Shown piece after piece: positions 1 to 6,646 of a stretch of DNA of 7,062 nt. The position numbers and the translations under genes are program-made. The notes beneath the pieces are model-generated. The model was not told the origin of the DNA. It was given only the letters and a program-made list of their open reading frames with translations, and made no database searches. Every line of letters starts with the position of its first letter. Within the stretch, counting starts at the first letter, position 1. The DNA lies in the NCBI GenBank assembly GCA_027438535.1, contig DAIAMA010000049.1, forward strand, positions 1 through 7,062, written 5' to 3'. This DNA is from a bacterium. GTDB taxonomy: Bacteria; Pseudomonadota; Gammaproteobacteria; Burkholderiales; Thiobacteraceae.

Positions 1-2
1 GC

Positions 3-1880
3 CAATTGGATCGCACCGCCGCTACGCTGTTGCGCAAAAGCCTGGAAGAAAAAGGGCTGCATTTCCTGCTCAAAAAACAAACCGAACAAATTATCGGCCA
101 TGGGGGCCGGGTGGCCGGCGTGCGCTTCAAGGACGGACAGGAGATACCCGCCGATCTGGTAGTGATGGCCGTGGGTATACGCCCCAATAGCGCGCTGGCG
201 GAATCGGCGGGCATACACTGCAATCGCGGCATCGTGGTTAGCGACACCATGCAGACTTACGATCCGCGTATTTACGCCGTGGGCGAGTGCGTGTCGCATC
301 GCGGCGTGGCCTATGGCTTGGTCGCGCCGCTGTTCGAAATGGCAAAAGTCTGCGCCAATCATTTGGCGGAAATGGGCATCGGCCGCTATACCGGCTCGGC
401 AGTGTCCACCAAGCTCAAAGTCACCGGCATCGACCTATTCTCCGCGGGCGACTTCATGGGTGGCGAAGAGCGGGAAGAAATCGTCTTGTCCGACCCGGCG
501 GGCGGCGTGTACAAGAAGCTGGTGATTCAGGATAACAAGCTGGTGGGCGCCGTGGTTTACGGCGATACGGTGGACGGCGCTTGGTATTTCCAATTGCTGC
601 GCGAGGGTCGCAACATCGCGGACATTCGCGATCACCTCATGTTCGGCGAGAGCCATCTCGGCGATACCGGGCATTTGGGGCAAAACAAAGCCGCCGCCAT
701 GAGCGACGAAATGGAAGTGTGCGGTTGCAACGGTGTGTGCAAGGGCGCCATCGTCAAAGCGATCAAGGAAAAAGGCTTGTTCACCGTCGCGGATGTGCGC
801 AAATACACCAAGGCGTCCAGTTCCTGTGGCTCCTGCACCGGCTTGGTGGAGCAAATTCTCGCTTTCACCTTGGGCGGCGATTACTCGGCCCAACCCAAAA
901 CCGAATCAATGTGTGAATGCACCGAGCATAGCCATGAGGAGGTGCGGCAAGCGGTGCGCGAACACAAGCTGCTATCGATTCCGGCGATCATGCGCTTTCT
1001 CGAATGGCGCACGCCGGAAGGCTGCGCCAAGTGCCGTCCTGCGCTTAACTACTATTTGATTTCCACTTGGCCGCACGAGGTCAAGGACGATCCGCAGTCG
1101 CGCTTCATTAACGAGCGCGCGCATGCCAATATCCAAAAAGATGGCACCTATTCCGTGGTGCCGCGCATGTTCGGCGGGATCACCACGCCGTCGGAATTAA
1201 AGCGCATCGCCATCGTCGCGGAAAAATACCATGTGCCCACGGTAAAAGTCACCGGCGGCCAGCGCATCGACTTGCTCGGGATTAAAAAAGAAGATCTGCC
1301 CGGCATCTGGGCCGATCTGGATATGCCTTCCGGCCACGCTTACGCCAAGGCCTTGCGCACGGTGAAAACCTGCGTCGGCTCCGAGTGGTGCCGTTTCGGC
1401 GTGCAAGATTCCACGCAAATGGGCATCGATTTAGAGCAAGCCTTTTGGAAAATGTGGGCGCCGCACAAGGTGAAGCTGGCGGTCTCCGGCTGTCCGCGCA
1501 ATTGCGCCGAAGCCGCGATCAAGGACGTGGGCGTGATCGGCGTCGATTCCGGCTGGGAAATTTATATCGCCGGCAATGGCGGCATCAAAACCGAAGTGGC
1601 GCAGTTTTTGGCGAAAGTCAAAACACCGGAAGAGGTGCTGGAATACACCGGCGCTTTTCTGCAAATTTACCGTGAAGAAGCGCGCTATCTCGACCGCACC
1701 GTGCATTGGGTGCAGCGGGTCGGCATGGACTACATCAAACAGCGCGTATTGGAAGACGCGGCGGGACGCAAAGCCGCTTACGCGCGCCTGCGCGCGGCGC
1801 TCGAAATTGAAAAAGACCCCTGGGCCGAGCGCGGCAAGCAGGGCGTGGCCCAGCACGAATTCGAATCGCTGAGCGTTTGA
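3..1880 (+). CDS. nirB: NADH-dependent nitrite reductase, large subunit (5' truncated)
   Basis: Cytoplasmic siroheme enzyme that reduces nitrite to ammonium with NADH, together with NirD. The reading frame is open from the window edge. Family NirB proteins are roughly 800-850 residues, so about 200 N-terminal residues, including the first FAD-binding motif, lie upstream; the TTG at position 6 is not a real start. Numbering from that TTG: residues 1-120 are the end of the FAD/NADH oxidoreductase domain (GIRPNSALAESAGI, then IYAVGECVSHRG). A BFD-like [2Fe-2S] site has C239-x-C241 and C274-x2-C277. A second similar site has C303-x-C305 and C340-x2-C343. The C-terminal siroheme/[4Fe-4S] domain carries C456-x5-C462 (TCVGSEWCRFG) and C496-x3-C500 (SGCPRNCAEA), the four ligands of the coupled centre. 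All visible key residues are intact. The frame ends 8 bases before the nitrate reductase gene. The matching nirD lies about 4.4 kb downstream rather than adjacent. Confidence 0.96.
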   Translation, partial: QLDRTAATLLRKSLEEKGLHFLLKKQTEQIIGHGGRVAGVRFKDGQEIPADLVVMAVGIRPNSALAESAGIHCNRGIVVSDTMQTYDPRIYAVGECVSHRGVAYGLVAPLFEMAKVCANHLAEMGIGRYTGSAVSTKLKVTGIDLFSAGDFMGGEEREEIVLSDPAGGVYKKLVIQDNKLVGAVVYGDTVDGAWYFQLLREGRNIADIRDHLMFGESHLGDTGHLGQNKAAAMSDEMEVCGCNGVCKGAIVKAIKEKGLFTVADVRKYTKASSSCGSCTGLVEQILAFTLGGDYSAQPKTESMCECTEHSHEEVRQAVREHKLLSIPAIMRFLEWRTPEGCAKCRPALNYYLISTWPHEVKDDPQSRFINERAHANIQKDGTYSVVPRMFGGITTPSELKRIAIVAEKYHVPTVKVTGGQRIDLLGIKKEDLPGIWADLDMPSGHAYAKALRTVKTCVGSEWCRFGVQDSTQMGIDLEQAFWKMWAPHKVKLAVSGCPRNCAEAAIKDVGVIGVDSGWEIYIAGNGGIKTEVAQFLAKVKTPEEVLEYTGAFLQIYREEARYLDRTVHWVQRVGMDYIKQRVLEDAAGRKAAYARLRAALEIEKDPWAERGKQGVAQHEFESLSV

Positions 1881-1883
1881 GGT
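1879..1883 (+). promoter_or_regulatory. Ribosome binding site of the nitrate reductase gene, overlapping the nirB stop
   Basis: GAGGT begins inside the nirB TGA stop codon and lies 5 bases before the ATG at 1889. The overlap of stop and Shine-Dalgarno suggests translational coupling (inference) and supports 1889 as the start. Confidence 0.7.
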
Positions 1884-1888
1884 AAATC

Positions 1889-4072
1889 ATGCTATTCGGA
1901 CGCAAACAAAAGAACCCGATCAAGATCGCCGATGTGGGCGTGACCAAATGGGAATACACCACCTGCGGCTATTGCTCCACCGGTTGTTCGATCGAGGTCG
2001 GCCTGGACCGCCAAGGCCGCGCGGTGGCCTCGCGCGGCGTGGCGGATGCCGATGTAAACCGCGGAAAATTGTGCATCAAAGGTATTTTCGAGCACGAGTT
2101 ATTCAAAAGCAGCGGCCGCGGCACGACGCCACTGATGCGCGATTCGCGGCTGCAAGCGTTTCGGGAAACGAACTGGGATAGCGCGCTGGATAAAACCGGT
2201 GCGGAAATCAAACGCATTCAAAGTCGCTATGGGCGCGACGCATTCGCGATTATCTCCACCGGCCAAATCATGACCGAGGAGTTTTATACCCTGGGCAAGC
2301 TTGCGCGCGGCGTGATCGGCACCAACAACTACGACGGCAATACCACGCTGTGCATGGCGTCTTCCGTGTCCGGTTACAAGCGCTCCTTCGGCAGCGATGG
2401 CCCGCCGGGTTGTTATGAAGACTTCGAGCACACCGAATGCTTGCTCGCCATCGGCTCCAATTTGCCGGAGCAGCATCCGATCATTTACTGGCGGCTAAAA
2501 ATGGCACTGGAGAAACGCAAGTTTCCGGTCATCGTCGTCGATCCGCGCGTCACCATGTTCGCGCAAATGGCCGACGTGCATTTGGCGATCACGCCTGGTA
2601 CCGATCTGGTGCTGCTCAACAGCCTGGCGCACGTGATCTTGAAAGAAGATTTGGCGGACCGCGCCTATATCGATGCGCATACTAATGGTTTCGATGAATT
2701 CGCCGCCTTGGTCGAACAATACGATCCGGTGAGCGCATCCCGCGTCTGCGGTATCGATGCGGATACCATCCGCCACGTAGCGCGCTTATACGCCAAGGCG
2801 GGCGCCGCGATGACCATCTGGACCATGGGCATCAATCAGAGCACGCACGGCTCGGATGGCGTGGTGGCGATCAATAATCTCAATCTCATCACCGGCAATA
2901 TCGGCAAACCGGGCGGCACCGCGCTTTCCATCACCGGCCAGTCCAATGCCATGGGGACGCGAGAATGGTCGTCTTGCTCCGGACTGCCGGGCTACCGCTA
3001 TTTGGAGAGCGAGGCGGATCGCAAGGAGGTTGCCGCATTCTGGGGAATCGATGCCGAATTTTTCCCCAAGCAGCGCGGCATGTTCATGACGGATATTTTG
3101 CCCGCGATCGAAACCGGACAGATCAAGGGGCTATGGCTCGTCGCCACCAACCCCATGACCTCGATGCCGAATACGCCGCGCATACGCAAAACACTGGAGA
3201 AGCTGGAGTTCCTGGTGGTGCAAGATGCCTACCGGGACGTGGAAACCAACGAGTACGCGCATGTCTATTTGCCCGCGGCGGTATGGGCGGAGAAGGAAGG
3301 CGTGTTTACCAACACCGAACGCCGCGTGAACCTGGTACGCAATGTGATCCGGCCGCCCGCCGACGCCAAGCCGGATTTCTGGATTTTTTCGCAGCTCGCC
3401 AAGCGTTTCGCGGGGGAGCGCAAGCTGCCGCATTTCCCCGAAACCCCGGAAGGCGCGTTCGAAGAAATGAAGCAACTCTCGAAAGGCCGCATGCTGGATT
3501 ATTCTGGCATGAGCTACGCCAAAATCGAACAGCAGCGCGGCATGCAGTGGCCGTGCACAGAAGGCGCCGATAGCGGCACGCCGCGGCTTTACAGCGATGG
3601 AAAATTTCAACACGCGGACGGAAAAGCGCGGCTCATCCCGCTGCCTTTCATCGACAACAACGAGCGCCCGGATACCGACTATCCCTTCTGGCTCAACTCC
3701 GGACGCGTGGTGGAGCATTTCCACACGCGCACCCGCACCGGCAAGATCGGCAACCTCAACAAGTTCAGCCCCACGCCGTACATGGAGATGAATCCGGACG
3801 CGGCGCGCGCGCTCGGCATCGCGCACGGCAGCTATGCGCGTCTCGCCTCGCGCCGCGGCGATGCCGTCGTGATGGTGCAGCTCACGCAACGCGTGCCGCG
3901 CGACATGGCCTTCATCCCATTTCATTTTCACGAGTGTGTGAACCGCCTGACCCTGGGTTTGCTCGATCCGCATTCGCGCCAGCCGGCGTTTAAACATTGC
4001 GCGGTGAAAATCGAACCCGCGCCGGATCAGGCCGCGGCGGCGCGCATCAATGCGGCGGCGCGAGCATATTAA
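1889..4072 (+). CDS. nasA: Assimilatory-type molybdopterin nitrate reductase, catalytic subunit (Nas/NarB-like)
   Basis: Predicted to reduce nitrate to nitrite at a Mo-bis-MGD centre. The 727 residues belong to the DMSO reductase superfamily, nearest to Nas/Nap. An N-terminal [4Fe-4S] motif has C26-x2-C29-x3-C33 and C62 (KLCIKG). C155, in TLCMASSVSGYKRSFG, aligns with the cysteine that binds molybdenum in Nap and Nas. The middle holds typical cofactor-binding stretches (GSNLPEQHPI, VVDPRVT, NLITGNIGKPGG, GQSNAMGTRE). The C-terminal dinucleotide-binding domain starts near residue 597 (LNSGRVVEHFHTRT). There is no twin-arginine signal or hydrophobic leader, so it should be cytoplasmic, unlike NapA. 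It ends soon after the cofactor domain, lacking the C-terminal [2Fe-2S] extension of many NasA proteins. Its length is close to that of cyanobacterial NarB (about 730 residues), which uses ferredoxin. With no flavoprotein gene nearby, the downstream ferredoxin-anchor fusion is its likely electron donor (inference). An unrelated formate or other oxidoreductase role is unlikely beside nirB, nirD and narK. Confidence 0.9.
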   Translation: MLFGRKQKNPIKIADVGVTKWEYTTCGYCSTGCSIEVGLDRQGRAVASRGVADADVNRGKLCIKGIFEHELFKSSGRGTTPLMRDSRLQAFRETNWDSALDKTGAEIKRIQSRYGRDAFAIISTGQIMTEEFYTLGKLARGVIGTNNYDGNTTLCMASSVSGYKRSFGSDGPPGCYEDFEHTECLLAIGSNLPEQHPIIYWRLKMALEKRKFPVIVVDPRVTMFAQMADVHLAITPGTDLVLLNSLAHVILKEDLADRAYIDAHTNGFDEFAALVEQYDPVSASRVCGIDADTIRHVARLYAKAGAAMTIWTMGINQSTHGSDGVVAINNLNLITGNIGKPGGTALSITGQSNAMGTREWSSCSGLPGYRYLESEADRKEVAAFWGIDAEFFPKQRGMFMTDILPAIETGQIKGLWLVATNPMTSMPNTPRIRKTLEKLEFLVVQDAYRDVETNEYAHVYLPAAVWAEKEGVFTNTERRVNLVRNVIRPPADAKPDFWIFSQLAKRFAGERKLPHFPETPEGAFEEMKQLSKGRMLDYSGMSYAKIEQQRGMQWPCTEGADSGTPRLYSDGKFQHADGKARLIPLPFIDNNERPDTDYPFWLNSGRVVEHFHTRTRTGKIGNLNKFSPTPYMEMNPDAARALGIAHGSYARLASRRGDAVVMVQLTQRVPRDMAFIPFHFHECVNRLTLGLLDPHSRQPAFKHCAVKIEPAPDQAAAARINAAARAY

Positions 4073-4085
4073 CGATGAGCTATTC

Positions 4086-4090
4086 AGGAG
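4086..4090 (+). promoter_or_regulatory. Ribosome binding site that sets the start of the ferredoxin-anchor fusion
   Basis: AGGAG lies 5 bases before the ATG at 4096. The alternative in-frame ATG at 4075 has no purine-rich sequence at a suitable distance, so 4096 is preferred. Confidence 0.75.
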
Positions 4091-4095
4091 CCAGC

Positions 4096-5910
4096 ATGTT
4101 TGAACCCAGACCCCAAGAACCGGCTTACGCTTTTATTCCGGATGCGCCGCACCCGGAAACCAATCGTTATGGCAAACCCATCGAAACGGTGCCCGAGGGC
4201 CATGCCCTGCGCGGTGCGAGCCTGAATATCAACGGCGATAGCAGCGTCGGCACTAATCCCAACCGCTATAAACAGCATGGATTTTATTTCAGCGCGGACA
4301 ACTGCATCGCGTGTCATGCGTGCGAAGCGGCGTGCTCGGAAAAAAATAATTTACCGGCGCATATCGCTTTCCGTTCCGTGGGCTATGTGGAGGGCGGCAG
4401 CTTCCCGGCCTATGCGCGCATGAATATTTCGATGGCGTGCAATCATTGCGATGACCCGGTGTGCCTGAAAGGCTGTCCGACCTTGGCCTATACCAAGTTC
4501 GCCGAATATGGCGCGGTATTGCAAGACCCGGACATTTGCTTCGGGTGCGGCTACTGCACCTGGGTGTGTCCCTACAATGCGCCGCAACTCGATCCGGTGG
4601 CGGGCCATGTGTCCAAATGCAATATGTGCGTGGATCGTTTGGAAGTGGGTCTCAAGCCGGCATGCGCCGCGGCGTGTCTGGCGGGCGCGCTGGATTTCGG
4701 CGTGATCGAAACCACGCACGAGCATCGCGAGCAATTGGAGACACGTCTCCCCGGTTTTCCCACGCCCGAGATTACCCACCCCAACATTCGCTTTCAGCAA
4801 GCTAAGAGCCTGCCGCGCGAAATGCGCCGCACCGACTCCATGCCGCTGCGCTATGTGCGCGACGAACGCCATGCCAATGTTTATACGCCGACAGTCGCGG
4901 AGGATGGCCGCCCCAGGCAATGGAATCTAAAAAAACTGCGCTCGCGCGAAGATCCGCTGGTGATTTTCACCTTGGTGTCGCAAGCCGTGGTGGGCGCTTT
5001 TCTGGTGCTGTTTCTCGGGCCGCTATTCGGCGTGACGATGTTCGCACATGCCGCGCATCCGCTCTTGCACGCCACGCTCTTGCTCGGCTTATTGGGTATC
5101 GAGACCGTGGCGCTCGTGCTCTCTACCCTGCATTTAGGGCGGCCGCACCGCTTCTACCGCGCTTTCAATAATCTGCGCAACTCGCCGGTATCGCGCGAGG
5201 TGGCGGGTATCGCCGTGTTCTACAATTTGCTCGGTGCGTACACCTTGTTCACCGCCGTGCCCGGTTTATTCGCTTGGCTGCCGCGATCGCTGCTGGAGCT
5301 GGCCGTGCAAGTCAGCGGCTGGGGTGCGCTGCTCGCCGGGCTGGCCGCGATTTATTTCATGAGCCGCATCTATCGCATTCCAGCGCGGCCCTTTTGGAAT
5401 CACTGGCAAGTGCTGGCGAGCTTCTTCGGCAATGTGTTGAGCTTGGGTGCGTTGACGGCGGGCTTGGCGTATTTGTGGGCGGGCGACGCCGGCGCGGGTT
5501 TGGCGCAAACCTTAGCTCTGCCGGTGTTGGCGGGCCTGCTACTGGAAGGCGTGGGCCTGGCTTATCACGCGCGCGATCTCACGCGCGGCGGCGGCGAAGG
5601 CGCGGCATCGCATTATTTGCAGCGCACCGATTTCGGCTACACCTATTGGGCGCGCAATGCGGGTTTGGCGCTGAGCGCGCTGATGGCGCTGGCGCTGGCT
5701 TGGCTGGGGGGCGGAGCGCTGTCCTGGGGTCTGCTCGCGCTGCTGGTGTTTGGCACAGCGATCGTCGGGCGCGCGCTGTTTTATGTGCTAGTCGTGCCTA
5801 CCACCATGCCGGGCGCGTTCTTCTGGCGCAATCGCGGCTTCGAGCGGCATGCGCGTGAAACCGGTTTGGCCGATTTGCCCCAGATGGGGATTGTGCCGGA
5901 CGCCCATTGA
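4096..5910 (+). CDS. Fused DmsB-like four-cluster ferredoxin and DmsC-like membrane anchor
   Basis: Probable electron-transfer and quinol-oxidising partner of the upstream nitrate reductase. The 604-residue protein joins two subunits that are separate in E. coli DmsABC. Residues 1-65 are a polar, proline-rich extension. Residues 66-200 hold four complete cysteine groups: C70, C73, C76, C80; C115, C118, C123, C127; C148, C151, C154, C158; C175, C178, C190, C194. All 16 ligands are cysteine, so four [4Fe-4S] clusters are expected. A polar linker runs to about 286. Eight hydrophobic segments follow, roughly 288-311, 322-344, 369-392, 399-422, 438-462, 469-489, 519-538 and 543-567. The DmsC-type LHLGRP motif has H346 just after helix 2, and GRALFY lies in helix 8. 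Positively charged residues cluster before helix 1, in loops 2-3, 4-5 and 6-7, and in the C-terminal tail, so both ends and the ferredoxin domain should be cytoplasmic. No Tat signal is present. The start at 4096 is chosen for its strong Shine-Dalgarno. The gene follows nasA by 23 bases. The partnership with NasA is inference from gene order. Confidence 0.88.
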   Translation: MFEPRPQEPAYAFIPDAPHPETNRYGKPIETVPEGHALRGASLNINGDSSVGTNPNRYKQHGFYFSADNCIACHACEAACSEKNNLPAHIAFRSVGYVEGGSFPAYARMNISMACNHCDDPVCLKGCPTLAYTKFAEYGAVLQDPDICFGCGYCTWVCPYNAPQLDPVAGHVSKCNMCVDRLEVGLKPACAAACLAGALDFGVIETTHEHREQLETRLPGFPTPEITHPNIRFQQAKSLPREMRRTDSMPLRYVRDERHANVYTPTVAEDGRPRQWNLKKLRSREDPLVIFTLVSQAVVGAFLVLFLGPLFGVTMFAHAAHPLLHATLLLGLLGIETVALVLSTLHLGRPHRFYRAFNNLRNSPVSREVAGIAVFYNLLGAYTLFTAVPGLFAWLPRSLLELAVQVSGWGALLAGLAAIYFMSRIYRIPARPFWNHWQVLASFFGNVLSLGALTAGLAYLWAGDAGAGLAQTLALPVLAGLLLEGVGLAYHARDLTRGGGEGAASHYLQRTDFGYTYWARNAGLALSALMALALAWLGGGALSWGLLALLVFGTAIVGRALFYVLVVPTTMPGAFFWRNRGFERHARETGLADLPQMGIVPDAH

Positions 5911-5919
5911 GTACGCGCG

Positions 5920-6249
5920 ATGCGGCGGCTGGAAGATTTACAGAATGAATTCGAGCGCGCGGTGTTCTTGGCGGCCTACCATTCGCCGCGGCAACGCAGG
6001 CGGCGGCATTGGGCGGTTTTGGGCTTGGTGGCAAAGCATGGTTTACGCGGTTTGGCGTTCAGCTGGCCGGTTTATGTGCTAGCGCTGGCCGCGGTCTATG
6101 GCGATACCTCGCATGCCTTGGCTTATCTAGCGGTGCTGCTGCTGGCGATGGGAGTGTCGGGCATGATTTTGATACGCGGCGTGCGCGATGACTATCGGGT
6201 GCGGGTGCAAGGGCGCTTGCGCGAAAAAACGGGACACCCCGGTGTCTGA
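5920..6249 (+). CDS. Small protein with two predicted transmembrane helices, function unknown
   Basis: I do not recognise this 109-residue protein. A polar N-terminal segment (LEDLQNEFERA) is followed by a basic patch (RQRRRRHW, about residues 24-31). Two hydrophobic stretches follow, about 42-60 and 67-85, joined by a short loop carrying an Asp (YGDTSH). The tail is rich in Arg and Lys (RVRVQGRLREKTG). By the positive-inside rule both ends face the cytoplasm. It begins 9 bases after the fusion gene and in the same reading frame; no clear Shine-Dalgarno precedes its ATG, so its translation may depend on ribosomes finishing the upstream gene. Tight packing between the anchor gene and nirD suggests a role with the membrane nitrate reductase, such as an extra subunit or assembly factor, but that is a guess from position. 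The open frame is well supported by tight spacing and by membrane-protein composition; the function is not. Confidence 0.72.
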   Translation: MRRLEDLQNEFERAVFLAAYHSPRQRRRRHWAVLGLVAKHGLRGLAFSWPVYVLALAAVYGDTSHALAYLAVLLLAMGVSGMILIRGVRDDYRVRVQGRLREKTGHPGV

Positions 6250-6264
6250 AAATGTCATGACAAG

Positions 6265-6270
6265 AAGGGA
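6265..6270 (+). promoter_or_regulatory. Probable ribosome binding site of nirD, deciding its start
   Basis: AAGGGA lies 7 bases before the ATG at 6278. It is too close to the in-frame ATG at 6272, and the in-frame ATG at 6257 has no such sequence before it. The start at 6278 gives a protein of normal NirD length. Confidence 0.55.
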
Positions 6271-6277
6271 AATGGAA

Positions 6278-6637
6278 ATGACCGAATGGCTAAAAATTTG
6301 CGCGCTGGAGGACATTCCGCGTCAAGGCGCGCGCGTGGTGCGTGGGGCGACGGGGAATATCGCCGTGTTTCGCACATTGGATGACGAAGTGTTTGCCCTG
6401 GACGATCGCTGCCCGCATAAGGGCGGCCCGCTGTCGCAAGGCATCGTCGCCGGTAAGCGCGTGGCTTGCCCGCTGCATGGCTGGCATATCGAATTGGATA
6501 GCGGCGTCGCCGTCGCGCCCGATGAGGGTTGCGCCGCGCGGCATCCAATCAAAATCGAAGCCGGTATGGTGTATCTTGCCGCGAGCGCGCTGGCGCTCGC
6601 GCCGCAAGCCGCCAAGATCGCTTGTGCCGGACACTAA
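6278..6637 (+). CDS. nirD: Nitrite reductase small subunit, Rieske [2Fe-2S] type
   Basis: Small subunit of cytoplasmic NADH-nitrite reductase, working with NirB. From the ATG at 6278 the protein has 119 residues, the usual NirD size (about 105-120). The Rieske ligand pairs are both present: C45-x-H47 in RCPHKGGPLSQG and C64-x2-H67 in ACPLHGWH. E. coli NirD has lost these ligands, so this protein is of the NasE-like kind that should hold a real cluster. The remainder (VFALDD before, ARHPIKIEAGMVYL after) follows the NirD fold. The C-terminus is a short Ala-rich tail. Other in-frame ATGs at 6257 and 6272 would add 7 or 2 residues; 6278 is preferred because of the purine-rich sequence at 6265-6270. 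It is separated from nirB by three genes, which suggests that nirB, nitrate reductase and nirD are made from one transcript. Confidence 0.93.
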   Translation: MTEWLKICALEDIPRQGARVVRGATGNIAVFRTLDDEVFALDDRCPHKGGPLSQGIVAGKRVACPLHGWHIELDSGVAVAPDEGCAARHPIKIEAGMVYLAASALALAPQAAKIACAGH

Positions 6638-6641
6638 GGAG
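6636..6641 (+). promoter_or_regulatory. Ribosome binding site of the transporter gene, overlapping the nirD stop
   Basis: AAGGAG includes the last two bases of the nirD TAA stop and lies 5 bases before the ATG at 6647. It is the best Shine-Dalgarno in the window and argues for coupling with nirD. Confidence 0.75.
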
Positions 6642-6646
6642 ACCGC

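Noticed and set aside
3131..3997. Open frame of 288 codons on the - strand inside the nitrate reductase gene
   Set aside because: It lies wholly opposite a well-supported gene with intact family motifs. Its translation is rich in His and Arg with no recognisable domain, as expected for the complement of a GC-rich coding frame.
3997..4095. Longer start (TTG at 3997 or ATG at 4075) for the ferredoxin-anchor fusion
   Set aside because: The TTG would overlap the nitrate reductase by 76 bases and encode a low-complexity Arg/Gly stretch. Neither site has a Shine-Dalgarno, while AGGAG precedes 4096 at ideal spacing.
4737..4750. Inverted repeat GGAGAC-AC-GTCTCC within the fusion gene
   Set aside because: It lies in the coding linker, is short and has no nearby regulatory context.
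5676..5704. Short direct repeats of GCGCTG in the fusion gene
   Set aside because: They encode the Ala/Leu-rich seventh membrane helix and are explained by codon choice, not by a functional repeat.
6233..6246. Inverted repeat GACACC-CC-GGTGTC at the end of the small membrane protein gene
   Set aside because: The stem is short, the loop is minimal and no T-tract follows, so it is not a convincing terminator. It may be chance in GC-rich coding DNA.
6188..6277. Longer nirD starts inside the small membrane protein gene (6188) or at ATG 6257
   Set aside because: They would add residues unlike any NirD and lack a Shine-Dalgarno; 6278 gives the normal length.
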